From: SZUA-442 sp963753185
GTDB lineage: Bacteria; Actinomycetota; Acidimicrobiia; Spongiisociales; UBA5794
Length of the DNA stretch: 64,000 bases
Assembly: GCA_963753185.1 (NCBI GenBank)
Contig: CAVWBO010000007.1
Span: forward strand, 1,674,001-1,738,000
Reading direction: 5' to 3'
The notes below the pieces were generated by a model. It searched no databases, had not been told where the DNA came from, and saw only the letters and a program-made list of their open reading frames with translations. The position numbers were made by a program, and so were the translations under genes. This document shows, in pieces, positions 9,276 to 17,705 of the stretch (its first letter is position 1; the number at the start of each line of letters is the position of its first letter).

Positions 9276-9911
9276 TCACCACTCGCGATCGAGTCCCAAC
9301 TTCATTGCTTCGACGACCGCCTGGGCACGATCATTCACACCGAGCTTCTCATAGATGGACGCGAGGTGGTTCTTCACGGTCTTCTGGGAGATATACAGCT
9401 CGTCGGCGATGTCCTCGGTGCCGGAAATCCCGTGGACCAGGCATCGCAGGACATCTCGCTCGCGGTCGGTTATCGATGCGGCCCGCGGCGCCAGCTCCGG
9501 TGTTCGGTAGTGCTCGAGGACGCCGGGATCGGCAGCGAACAGATCGACGCCCTTACTCACGGCCCGGATGGCGGCTGCCAGGTCAGGAAGGGGCAGTCCT
9601 TTCGAGAGGAAGCCCATCGCTCCTGCCTCCTGGGCCGCGGCGCCATACTCTTCTGCGGTGTGCATGGTCACGATGAGGGTGGCCGGGAGGTTCGGGATCT
9701 GGGAGATTGCTGACAGGCCCGAACGACCCGGCATCTCCACGTCGACGAGCAACACGGCGGGGGAGTAGCGGCTGACCGCATCCTCGAGCATCGTGCCGTC
9801 GACCACGGTCCCTACCACCTCGATGTCCGGAATCGAGTTGAGCCCCTGTGCGAGGCCGTCCAGCATCAAGCGGTGATCGTCAGCGATCACGACGCGTATC
9901 GGTGTGTTCAT
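9276..9911 (-). CDS. NarL/FixJ-family response regulator
   Basis: A 211-residue response regulator. The receiver domain has the acidic pocket D11-D12, the phospho-acceptor D57 in LLVDVEMPG and a conserved Lys in LSKGLP. The C-terminal LuxR-type helix-turn-helix (about residues 147-206) includes ITDRERDVLRCL and ISQKTVKNHLASIYEKLGV. I chose ATG 9911 because GGAGG stands 8 nt upstream and the ATG overlaps the kinase stop codon as ATGA; five more in-frame codons lie upstream. It is transcribed with the histidine kinase. Its place beside flp and the Tad operon suggests control of pilus genes, which is inference only. Confidence 0.9.
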   Translation of the reverse strand: MNTPIRVVIADDHRLMLDGLAQGLNSIPDIEVVGTVVDGTMLEDAVSRYSPAVLLVDVEMPGRSGLSAISQIPNLPATLIVTMHTAEEYGAAAQEAGAMGFLSKGLPLPDLAAAIRAVSKGVDLFAADPGVLEHYRTPELAPRAASITDRERDVLRCLVHGISGTEDIADELYISQKTVKNHLASIYEKLGVNDRAQAVVEAMKLGLDREW

Positions 9912-11413
9912 CGGGAATTCCTCCATGTGATCGTCACGGTTGTGCCGGATCCTCGCTTCGAGCGAACCTCGAGTTCGGCACCGATGAGGCCAGCGCGCTC
10001 ACGCATGCCGATGAGCCCGTAGTGCCCGAGCGCAGGCTGGTCTGCATCAAACCCGACACCGTTGTCCTCGACGGCGATCCACCCATCGGGCTCCGCCATA
10101 CGTCCCGTCACACGAATGAGCGAACCTTCGGAGTGCAAAACGGCGTTCCGGAACGCCTCCGTCATCAGGGAGGAGATCTCCGCAGCGATGGCCGGACGCG
10201 GCGGTGTCCGCTCGTCGATGTCGACGATCACCGTTGGACCGTCGGTATCGACCTCCGCCACGAGTGAGTGGGCGACCTCGACCAGGCTCATGGTGCGGTC
10301 CGCGCGTAGGTCCTGTACCCGATTGCGAACACTCTCGACGAGTCGCGTCACGTTCGTACGCGTCGCGTCGAGGTTTCGACGCTGTTCCGCGTCGAGACCA
10401 TCTGAGAGCAGGATCATGTCGAGAGCGAGTCCCACGCTCGCCATCGAGGGTGCGATGTCGTCATGAAGCTCGCGGGCCAGCCGAACGCGTTCGCGTTGTA
10501 TGGCCAACCGTGCGAGTTGCTGCACCATGGCGTCATTCTCGAGCGCGAGTCCGACAGGCTCGACGGTCGCCTCGAGTGCGGTGCGTTGCTTTGGAGTCAA
10601 CGGATCGCCCTCCGACCACAAGTCGAGCCGTGCGATGGCCTCGCCGTTTCGAACGATGGGGATGGTGTTCGTCGCGGCGAGCGCCGGTGGCTGGCCGCGA
10701 CGGGCGAGATTGATGTCCCCGATCCCGACGATCTGAGTGACAGCGTCAGGTACGACGATGCCGATATCGCGGAGGGCGTCCCTCGCTGCGACGACAGCAT
10801 TGAGGTCAGGCGAGGTGGCCACACGGAGAAGGTCCTCGAGGAGGCTGTGTGTTGCTTCCAGGTGCTCCCGACGCTCGGTCGAAGTCCGCACGGCGAGAAC
10901 CAAGTCGTCGACTCGTTCTGTCTCAGACGCGAGGACGCGTTGGACCTCGGAGAAGGCGATCGCGGTGATCAGGTAGATCACCGGGATCCGGATGAGAGAA
11001 TCCGGCGTGGCATCGGTCTCGTCGATGACGGTTGTCAGGACAACGCCCACGATCGAGATGAGTGTTATCGGGGCAGCGAGACGCACACCACCTGCGAACG
11101 AGGCAAGAAAGACAGATGCAACCGGCATGACGACGAATGAACTGTTGATGCCACCGGTCACAGCGGCTGCAAGGACGAACAATGTCACGGAGGCGAGGAG
11201 CGCAGGCAGCTCCGTCCTGCTCCCAGGTGTCAGAGGTATCGGGATGGTGTACGCGAGCAGGACCCCGACGGCAGCGAGCAATGTGGCAACCATCAGGTCA
11301 CCCGTGACCCCGTCCGCCGCCGCTGAGCCTGCCACAGCGACGAGGAATGCACCGACATGAACGGCGTTCGATGTGAGTCGGAGGCGGCTCGTCCAGCGGG
11401 GATTTCCTGTCAC
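9908..11413 (-). CDS. membrane sensor histidine kinase (HisKA_3 type)
   Basis: A 501-residue kinase. Residues ~15-165 contain five or six hydrophobic segments forming a membrane sensor. A GAF-like region follows. The HisKA_3 dimerisation box is RLARELHDDIAPSMAS, with the phospho-accepting His. The HATPase domain contains the N-box EAFRNAVLHS, DNGVGFD and GLIGMRERAGLIGAEL and ends in GSGTTVTITW. This is the NarL-partner kinase type. The start is GTG 11413. The stop overlaps the regulator ATG, so the two are translationally coupled. The signal sensed is unknown. Confidence 0.88.
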   Translation of the reverse strand: MTGNPRWTSRLRLTSNAVHVGAFLVAVAGSAAADGVTGDLMVATLLAAVGVLLAYTIPIPLTPGSRTELPALLASVTLFVLAAAVTGGINSSFVVMPVASVFLASFAGGVRLAAPITLISIVGVVLTTVIDETDATPDSLIRIPVIYLITAIAFSEVQRVLASETERVDDLVLAVRTSTERREHLEATHSLLEDLLRVATSPDLNAVVAARDALRDIGIVVPDAVTQIVGIGDINLARRGQPPALAATNTIPIVRNGEAIARLDLWSEGDPLTPKQRTALEATVEPVGLALENDAMVQQLARLAIQRERVRLARELHDDIAPSMASVGLALDMILLSDGLDAEQRRNLDATRTNVTRLVESVRNRVQDLRADRTMSLVEVAHSLVAEVDTDGPTVIVDIDERTPPRPAIAAEISSLMTEAFRNAVLHSEGSLIRVTGRMAEPDGWIAVEDNGVGFDADQPALGHYGLIGMRERAGLIGAELEVRSKRGSGTTVTITWRNSR

Positions 11414-11436
11414 AGCCGCAGGGTACAGTCCGGATC

Positions 11437-12039
11437 ATGGCGAAGGAGGTACTCCAAGGGCCGCCGATTCGTGTCATCCTCGGCGGAGGCATCGGTGCGG
11501 GAAAGTCATCGACCGGCGCGGTATTCGCCCTGCACGGGTTCACAGTGATCCTTGCTGACGACGTCGGACGTGAGGTCCTTTCACGGGGATCGCCTGCGGT
11601 GCGACTCGTGGAGGAGAGGTGGCCCTTCGTGGTGTCCGATGGGATCGTCGACCGTGCAGCCCTGGCGGGGATCGTGTTCTCGTCCCCAGAGGACCTCGAT
11701 GAACTCGAGGCGATCACGCATCCCAGGATCGAGAGACGCATCGAGGCCATGCTCGAAGAAGCCGGTCGGGTGTCATGTGCCATTGAGACGCCGGTTCCGA
11801 GCCTCCTCAGGTCTCTTGCCGCTACCAGGATTGCAGTCGTCGCAGACGATCACGTACGGATCGCCAGGGCCGTGTCCCGAGGTGGATCGGTCGAGGACGT
11901 TCGGGCCAGGATGGCATCGCAGGTCGGTCAGGATGTGTGGATGGCTTGGGCAGATGTCACCATCGACAATTCGGGGGCATGGGCAGACACGGAACGGGAG
12001 ATCGTCGCCATCATCGAGGAGATGACATCCCATGCTTGA
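11437..12039 (+). CDS. coaE: dephospho-CoA kinase
   Basis: A 200-residue P-loop kinase of the CoaE family, which adds the 3' phosphate in the last step of coenzyme A synthesis. Walker A is GGGIGAGKSS at residues 16-25. DADxxGRxV-type substrate contacts appear as ADDVGREVL, and the family pattern ITHPRIERRI is present. The usual vPLLfE motif is altered here to ETPVPSLLRS, so this member is divergent. It lies directly before uvrB and overlaps it by 8 nt, the arrangement known in other actinobacteria. It is divergent from the histidine kinase gene. Confidence 0.87.
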   Translation: MAKEVLQGPPIRVILGGGIGAGKSSTGAVFALHGFTVILADDVGREVLSRGSPAVRLVEERWPFVVSDGIVDRAALAGIVFSSPEDLDELEAITHPRIERRIEAMLEEAGRVSCAIETPVPSLLRSLAATRIAVVADDHVRIARAVSRGGSVEDVRARMASQVGQDVWMAWADVTIDNSGAWADTEREIVAIIEEMTSHA

Positions 12040-14062
12040 GTCCAGGCCCTTCGACCTCGTCAGCGACTTCTCACCGAGCGGTGACCAGCCGGAGGCTATC
12101 GCCCTCCTCACCGAGGGGATCGAGCGGGGCGACCGGTTCCAGACACTGCTCGGGATCACGGGTTCCGGCAAATCGGCGACGATTGCGTGGACGATCGAGC
12201 GCGTGCAACGCCCGACGCTGGTGCTGGCACCGAACAAGGCACTGGCCGCCCAGCTCGCGAACGAATTCCGCCAGTTCTTCCCGCACAACCGCGTCGAGTA
12301 CTTCGTCTCGTACTACGACTACTACCAACCCGAGGCATATATCGCGCAGACGGACACGTACATCGAGAAGGAGTCGACGATCAACGATGAGATCGACCGT
12401 CTCCGACACGCCGCGACTGCCGCCCTGCTCACCCGAAGGGACGTCATCATCGTCGCCTCCGTGTCCGCGATCTACGGCCTCGGATCCCCGGATCATTACG
12501 AAGGACAGCTCATTCGGCTCGTCACGGGCGTCGAATTCGCCCTGTCGGAAGTCATCACGCGCCTCGTGAACATCCAGTACGAGCGCAACGAGGTGAATCT
12601 CACCCGAGGCACCTTCCGCGTCAAGGGAGACACCCTGGAGGTGTTCCCGACGTACGAGGAGACGATCGTTCGGATCCAGTATTGGGGAGACGAGGTCGAG
12701 CGCATCAGCCGCATGAATCCGATCACGGGCGAGGTTCTCGAGGAGATGAGGGAGGCCTGGATCTATCCGGCAACCCACTACGTGACATCGAAGGAGATCC
12801 TCGACCGAGCCATTGTGGGCATCGAGGAGGAGCTCGCCGGGCATCTCGCCATGCTCGAGCGGAAGGGTAAATTGCTCGAGGCCCAGCGCCTCAGGATGCG
12901 GACGCGCTACGACATCGAGATGATGCGGGAGGTCGGGTACTGCTCTGGCATCGAGAACTACTCGCGGTACCTCGACGGACGATCGGAGGGCCAGGCGCCG
13001 TTCACACTCCTCGATTACTTCCCTGATGACTTCCTCATGGTCATTGACGAGAGCCATGTGACGGTTCCCCAGATCAACGGCCAGTTTGCCGGTGACAAGT
13101 CGCGAAAGGACGTCCTCATCGAGCACGGGTTCCGGCTGCCTTCCGCGCTCGACAATCGGCCGTTGAGGTTCGATGAGTGGTACGAACGGGTGAACCAGGC
13201 AGTTCTCCTGTCGGCGACGCCCAGCGCGTGGGAGTTCCGCGAGTCCGCCCAGGTCGTCGAGCAGATCATCCGCCCAACGGGCTTGGTCGACCCCGAGGTC
13301 ATCGTCCGGCCCACCAAGGGCCAGATCGACGATCTCGTTGAAGAGATCAGGAACGCGGCGGCGAACGACCACCGGGTTCTCGTCACCACGCTCACCAAGA
13401 AGATGGCCGAGGACCTGAGCGACTACCTCCTCGAGCTTGGCGTCCGCGCACGATATCTGCATTCGGACATCGACACCCTCGAGCGGGTCCAGATCCTCCG
13501 TGACCTGCGCCTCGGGGAATACGACGTGCTGATCGGGGTGAACCTGCTCCGCGAAGGGCTCGACCTCCCAGAGGTCGCCCTCGTTGCCATCCTCGATGCA
13601 GACAAGGAGGGATTCCTACGCTCGGGAACGAGCCTCATCCAGACGATCGGACGCGCGGCGAGGAACGTCGAGGGCGCCGTCGTCATGTACGCCGATCAGG
13701 TCACAGACTCGATGCAGCGGGCGATCAACGAGACGAATCGTCGTCGCGTCCGCCAGCTCCAGTACAACGAGGAGCACGGGATCGACCCACAGACGATCCG
13801 CAAGCGCGTGACCGACATCCTCGAACTCGTCAGCAGCGGAACAGCTCCGTCCGCCGATCGCAGGGCGAGGGAGCTCCGTCGAAAGGAGCCCCTCGACCTC
13901 ACGACACCGGACCTCCGAAGGCTCATCCAGAGCCTCGAGTCCGAGATGCACGAGGCGGCCAAGGAGCTCCGTTTCGAGTATGCCGCTCGGCTCCGCGACG
14001 AGATCGGGGACCTGCGCCGCGAGCTCAAGGAACTCATCGATGGCGCGGCACCCGTGTCGTGA
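12032..14062 (+). CDS. uvrB: excinuclease ABC subunit B
   Basis: A 676-residue UvrB of normal length. Walker A GITGSGKSAT is at residues 41-50. The beta-hairpin region includes YYDYYQPEAY and SVSAIYGLGSP, and the helicase motif DESHVT is present. Motifs V and VI include LLREGLDLPEV and QTIGRAARN. The C-terminal UVR domain (about 628-665) binds UvrC. UvrB verifies DNA lesions after UvrA hand-over and forms the pre-incision complex. Genes uvrB, uvrA and uvrC all lie within 7.5 kb here, separated only by one methyltransferase gene. Confidence 0.97.
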   Translation: MLESRPFDLVSDFSPSGDQPEAIALLTEGIERGDRFQTLLGITGSGKSATIAWTIERVQRPTLVLAPNKALAAQLANEFRQFFPHNRVEYFVSYYDYYQPEAYIAQTDTYIEKESTINDEIDRLRHAATAALLTRRDVIIVASVSAIYGLGSPDHYEGQLIRLVTGVEFALSEVITRLVNIQYERNEVNLTRGTFRVKGDTLEVFPTYEETIVRIQYWGDEVERISRMNPITGEVLEEMREAWIYPATHYVTSKEILDRAIVGIEEELAGHLAMLERKGKLLEAQRLRMRTRYDIEMMREVGYCSGIENYSRYLDGRSEGQAPFTLLDYFPDDFLMVIDESHVTVPQINGQFAGDKSRKDVLIEHGFRLPSALDNRPLRFDEWYERVNQAVLLSATPSAWEFRESAQVVEQIIRPTGLVDPEVIVRPTKGQIDDLVEEIRNAAANDHRVLVTTLTKKMAEDLSDYLLELGVRARYLHSDIDTLERVQILRDLRLGEYDVLIGVNLLREGLDLPEVALVAILDADKEGFLRSGTSLIQTIGRAARNVEGAVVMYADQVTDSMQRAINETNRRRVRQLQYNEEHGIDPQTIRKRVTDILELVSSGTAPSADRRARELRRKEPLDLTTPDLRRLIQSLESEMHEAAKELRFEYAARLRDEIGDLRRELKELIDGAAPVS

Positions 14063-14118
14063 TCGTGTCACAGGCCGTCGATACACTCGCCACTCTGGCG
14101 GAGACCTGGTGAGGACCG

Positions 14119-16956
14119 ATGTCGAGTGACCGAATCGTCGTGCAAGGTGCACGCGAGCACAACCTGAAGGACATCCACCTCGAGCTTCCACGCGACAGCC
14201 TCATCGTGTTCACGGGCCTGTCCGGTTCCGGCAAATCGTCGCTTGCGTTCGACACGATCTATGCCGAGGGACAGCGCCGATATGTCGAATCGCTCTCTGC
14301 GTACGCGCGGCAGTTCCTCGGTCAGATGGACAAGCCGGATGTCGATTTCATCGAAGGCCTCTCACCGGCGATCTCCATCGACCAGAAGACGGCCAGTCGG
14401 AACCCTCGTTCGACCGTCGGGACCGTGACCGAGATCCACGACTACCTGCGCCTCCTGTACGCCCGGATCGGGGTTCCGCATTGTCCTAATGACGGATCGA
14501 CGGTCTCGCGCCAATCCCCCCAGCAGATCGTGGATCGCATCCTCGAATTGGAGGAGGGGACGCGCTTCCAGATCCTCGCACCAGTGGTGCGCGGACGGAA
14601 GGGCGAGTACGACGCGCTCATTGCTGACCTCATCAAGGCAGGGTTCTCGCGCGCCAGGGTCGACGGGAACACCGTCGAACTGACCGACGAGATCGAGTTG
14701 GCGCGCTACGAGCAACACACGATCGAGGTCATCGTGGACCGCCTCGTCAAGAAGGCCGGCATCGAGAGGCGCCTCACCGACTCGATCGAGACAGCGCTCG
14801 GGCTCGCAGAGGGATCAGCGATCGTCGACATCGCAGAGGGCCCATCCCTTGCGTTCTCACAGGCGTTTGCATGTCCTGTGTGCGGTCTGTCGTTCGATGA
14901 GCTCCAGCCAAGGAACTTCTCGTTCAACAGCCCCTACGGTGCCTGCACCGACTGTTCCGGCATCGGCACCAAGTACCAGGTCGACAGTGACCTCGTCGTC
15001 CCCCAGCCCGACCTCTCGCTCAGCGACGGCGCGATCGCGCCCTGGCGGGGCAGGCACCGGATGACGTACTACCAACGCCTGATCAGGGCTGTCGCTACCG
15101 CCCACGGCATCGACATTGACGCCCCGTGGCTGGATCTACCAGAGGACGCGCGCCGGCGCATCCTCGACGGTGGAGGAAGGGCTTCGTACACGATCAGCTA
15201 TGAGAACCGATTCGGGCGCCAGCGCACGTATGACGCCGCCTACGAAGGCGTCATGCCATGGATCGAACGAAGGTATGCAGACGCGGAGTCCGATGCCGCG
15301 AGGGCCTCCTACCAGCAGTACATGCGCGAGACTCCCTGTACGACGTGTCACGGAGGCAGGTTGAACGCCGTGAGCCTCGCGGTCACCGTCGAGGGTGTGT
15401 CGATCGCCGACCTGTCGCGAGGGAGCCTCGGATCCTCTCTCGAGTTCCTCCGCTCGCTCGACCTCGATGAACGCAGCGCGACGATCGCGGGACCCATCGT
15501 CAAGGAGATCGGCGAGCGCCTCGAGTTCCTGGTCGCCGTCGGACTCGACTACCTGACGCTCGCTCGGTCGGCTGCGACGCTCGCCGGTGGAGAGGCGCAG
15601 AGGATCCGGTTGGCGACACAGATCGGGTCGGGTCTCGTGGGCGTCCTCTACATCCTCGATGAACCGTCCATTGGACTCCACCAGCGCGACAACCAGCGTC
15701 TGATCGAGACGCTCCTGCGACTCCGCGACCTCGGCAACACCTTGATCGTGGTCGAGCACGACGAGGACACCATCAGGATCGCCGATCATGTCGTCGACAT
15801 CGGTCCCGGTGCGGGGGAGCACGGTGGGAGGATCGTCGCGGAAGGAACCGTGGCTGAGATCGAGGCAGCGGAGGCGTCGATCACGGGAAAGTACCTGTCG
15901 GGCGAGCGCTCGATTTCCGTGCCACCGGTCCGTCGCGAAGGGCGGGCAGACGCGATCAGGGTGTTCGGGGCATCGGAGAACAACCTCAAGAACATCGACG
16001 TGGAGTTCCCGCTCGGGCTCTTCGTGGCCGTGACCGGGGTGTCGGGATCCGGCAAGTCGTCGCTCATCGAACAGATCCTCTCGCGGTCGCTCCACGCCTC
16101 CCTCCACGGCTCGCGTGTCATGGCGGGCCGCCATCGGCGCATCGAGGGCCTCGAGAGCATCGACAAGGTCATCAACATCGATCAATCCCCGATCGGGAGA
16201 ACCCCGCGATCGAACCCAGCGACGTACACGAAGGTCTTCGATGCGATCCGCCAGCTCTTCGCGGCTACGCCGGATGCACGAATGCGCGGCTACAAGCCCG
16301 GCCGGTTCTCGTTCAACGTCTCGGGCGGCCGGTGTGAGACCTGCAAGGGTGACGGGACCCTCAGGATCGAGATGCACTTCCTGCCAGACGTCTACGTGCC
16401 GTGTGACACGTGCGGAGGGCTTCGCTACAACCGGGACACCCTCGAGGTGCTGTTCAAGGGTCATTCGATCGCCGACGTACTCGACATGTCGATCGAGGAA
16501 GCCCTGACCTTCTTCGAGAACCAGCCGAAGATCGCTCGCGTTCTCGGGACGCTGTTCGATGTCGGGCTCGGGTACGTCCGCCTCGGACAGCCGGCACCGA
16601 CCCTGTCCGGTGGGGAAGCCCAGCGTGTGAAGCTCGCGTCCGAGCTGGGGAAACGCTCGACCGGAAGAACGTTCTACATCCTCGACGAACCGACGACCGG
16701 TCTGCACTTCGAGGACATCCGCAAGCTGCTCGGCGTGCTCCAGAGATTGGTGGACGGAGGAAACACCGTCGTAGTGATCGAGCACAACCTCGACGTCATC
16801 AAGTCGGTCGACTGGATCATCGATCTCGGCCCCGAGGGTGGTGATGGCGGGGGACAGGTCGTCGCGACGGGTACTCCCGAACAAGTCGCCGACATCCCGG
16901 AGAGCTACACAGGGAAGTTCCTCCGCGACACTCTCACAAAGAGCGCTCGGCGATGA
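14119..16956 (+). CDS. uvrA: excinuclease ABC subunit A
   Basis: A 945-residue tandem ABC ATPase. The N-terminal Walker A is GLSGSGKSSLAFDT and the second is GVSGSGKSSLIEQ. The two ABC signatures are LAGGEAQRIRLATQ and LSGGEAQRVKLASEL. Zinc-module cysteines appear as CPVCG ... CTDCSG and CETCKGDG ... CDTCGG. The short CPNDG in the first insertion lacks a second Cys. UvrA dimers scan DNA for bulky damage and load UvrB. A 56-nt gap separates it from uvrB. Confidence 0.97.
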   Translation: MSSDRIVVQGAREHNLKDIHLELPRDSLIVFTGLSGSGKSSLAFDTIYAEGQRRYVESLSAYARQFLGQMDKPDVDFIEGLSPAISIDQKTASRNPRSTVGTVTEIHDYLRLLYARIGVPHCPNDGSTVSRQSPQQIVDRILELEEGTRFQILAPVVRGRKGEYDALIADLIKAGFSRARVDGNTVELTDEIELARYEQHTIEVIVDRLVKKAGIERRLTDSIETALGLAEGSAIVDIAEGPSLAFSQAFACPVCGLSFDELQPRNFSFNSPYGACTDCSGIGTKYQVDSDLVVPQPDLSLSDGAIAPWRGRHRMTYYQRLIRAVATAHGIDIDAPWLDLPEDARRRILDGGGRASYTISYENRFGRQRTYDAAYEGVMPWIERRYADAESDAARASYQQYMRETPCTTCHGGRLNAVSLAVTVEGVSIADLSRGSLGSSLEFLRSLDLDERSATIAGPIVKEIGERLEFLVAVGLDYLTLARSAATLAGGEAQRIRLATQIGSGLVGVLYILDEPSIGLHQRDNQRLIETLLRLRDLGNTLIVVEHDEDTIRIADHVVDIGPGAGEHGGRIVAEGTVAEIEAAEASITGKYLSGERSISVPPVRREGRADAIRVFGASENNLKNIDVEFPLGLFVAVTGVSGSGKSSLIEQILSRSLHASLHGSRVMAGRHRRIEGLESIDKVINIDQSPIGRTPRSNPATYTKVFDAIRQLFAATPDARMRGYKPGRFSFNVSGGRCETCKGDGTLRIEMHFLPDVYVPCDTCGGLRYNRDTLEVLFKGHSIADVLDMSIEEALTFFENQPKIARVLGTLFDVGLGYVRLGQPAPTLSGGEAQRVKLASELGKRSTGRTFYILDEPTTGLHFEDIRKLLGVLQRLVDGGNTVVVIEHNLDVIKSVDWIIDLGPEGGDGGGQVVATGTPEQVADIPESYTGKFLRDTLTKSARR

Positions 16957-16983
16957 GCTTCCGTCGCCCTGCCACGCTCGCAC

Positions 16984-17694
16984 ATGAGTGACAATTGGAA
17001 CGACATCGCGGCATGGTGGCGGGACGAGTCGGCACGTGATCCGTCGTATCCGAACGATGTCGTGCCCCTCCTCGGGTCGCTCCTCGAACCCACGGAGGGG
17101 CGGGTAATCGACCTCGGTTGTGGCGACGGAAGCCTGATGCGCATGTATGCGGGCAGCGTCGTAGGTGTCGACCTCTCGGTGGACCTCGCCCGCGCAGCAC
17201 GATCGGTCGCGCCGGTCGTTGTCGCGCAGCTGCCCGATCTGAGCTTCCTGAGGGTGAACTCCTTCGATGCCGCGGTGTCCGTATACCTGCTCGACCTGAT
17301 CGAGGATCACGACGGGTTCTTCGCGTCCGTAGCCCGCGTCTGTAGACCGTCCGCGACCCTGGCCGTCGTGATCAACCACCCCGTGTTCACCGCCCCCGGA
17401 TCGGCACCGTTGCTCGATGACGATGGCGAGGTCCTCTGGAGGTGGGGGGAATACCTCTCGGTGGGTTCCTCGATGGAACCGGCAGGCCATCGCGAGATCC
17501 GATACCACCACCGTCCGCTCGGGACACTGCTCACATGTGCGGCAAACCACGGGTGGCGTCTCGAGGTGATGGCCGAGCGTCCGCTCAGCGAGGAAACGAT
17601 CCGAGCCCTTCCCGGCTATGCGGGTCAGGAGGCGATTCCGCGGTTGCTCGGCGTGCGGTGGCGCCTCGATCGGCCAGAGAGGTCGTCGCGGTAG
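16984..17694 (+). CDS. class I SAM-dependent methyltransferase
   Basis: A 236-residue protein with the methyltransferase motif I VIDLGCGDGSL near residues 40-50 and motif II VVGVDLS. A motif-IV-like region (SFDAAVSVYLLDLI) and the post-motif VARVCRPSATLAVVI follow. It therefore binds S-adenosylmethionine, but nothing in the sequence identifies its substrate. It sits between uvrA and uvrC with only short gaps on either side, so it is probably co-transcribed with them. This does not prove a DNA repair role. Confidence 0.8.
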   Translation: MSDNWNDIAAWWRDESARDPSYPNDVVPLLGSLLEPTEGRVIDLGCGDGSLMRMYAGSVVGVDLSVDLARAARSVAPVVVAQLPDLSFLRVNSFDAAVSVYLLDLIEDHDGFFASVARVCRPSATLAVVINHPVFTAPGSAPLLDDDGEVLWRWGEYLSVGSSMEPAGHREIRYHHRPLGTLLTCAANHGWRLEVMAERPLSEETIRALPGYAGQEAIPRLLGVRWRLDRPERSSR

Positions 17695-17705
17695 GATCCG
17701 CGCCC

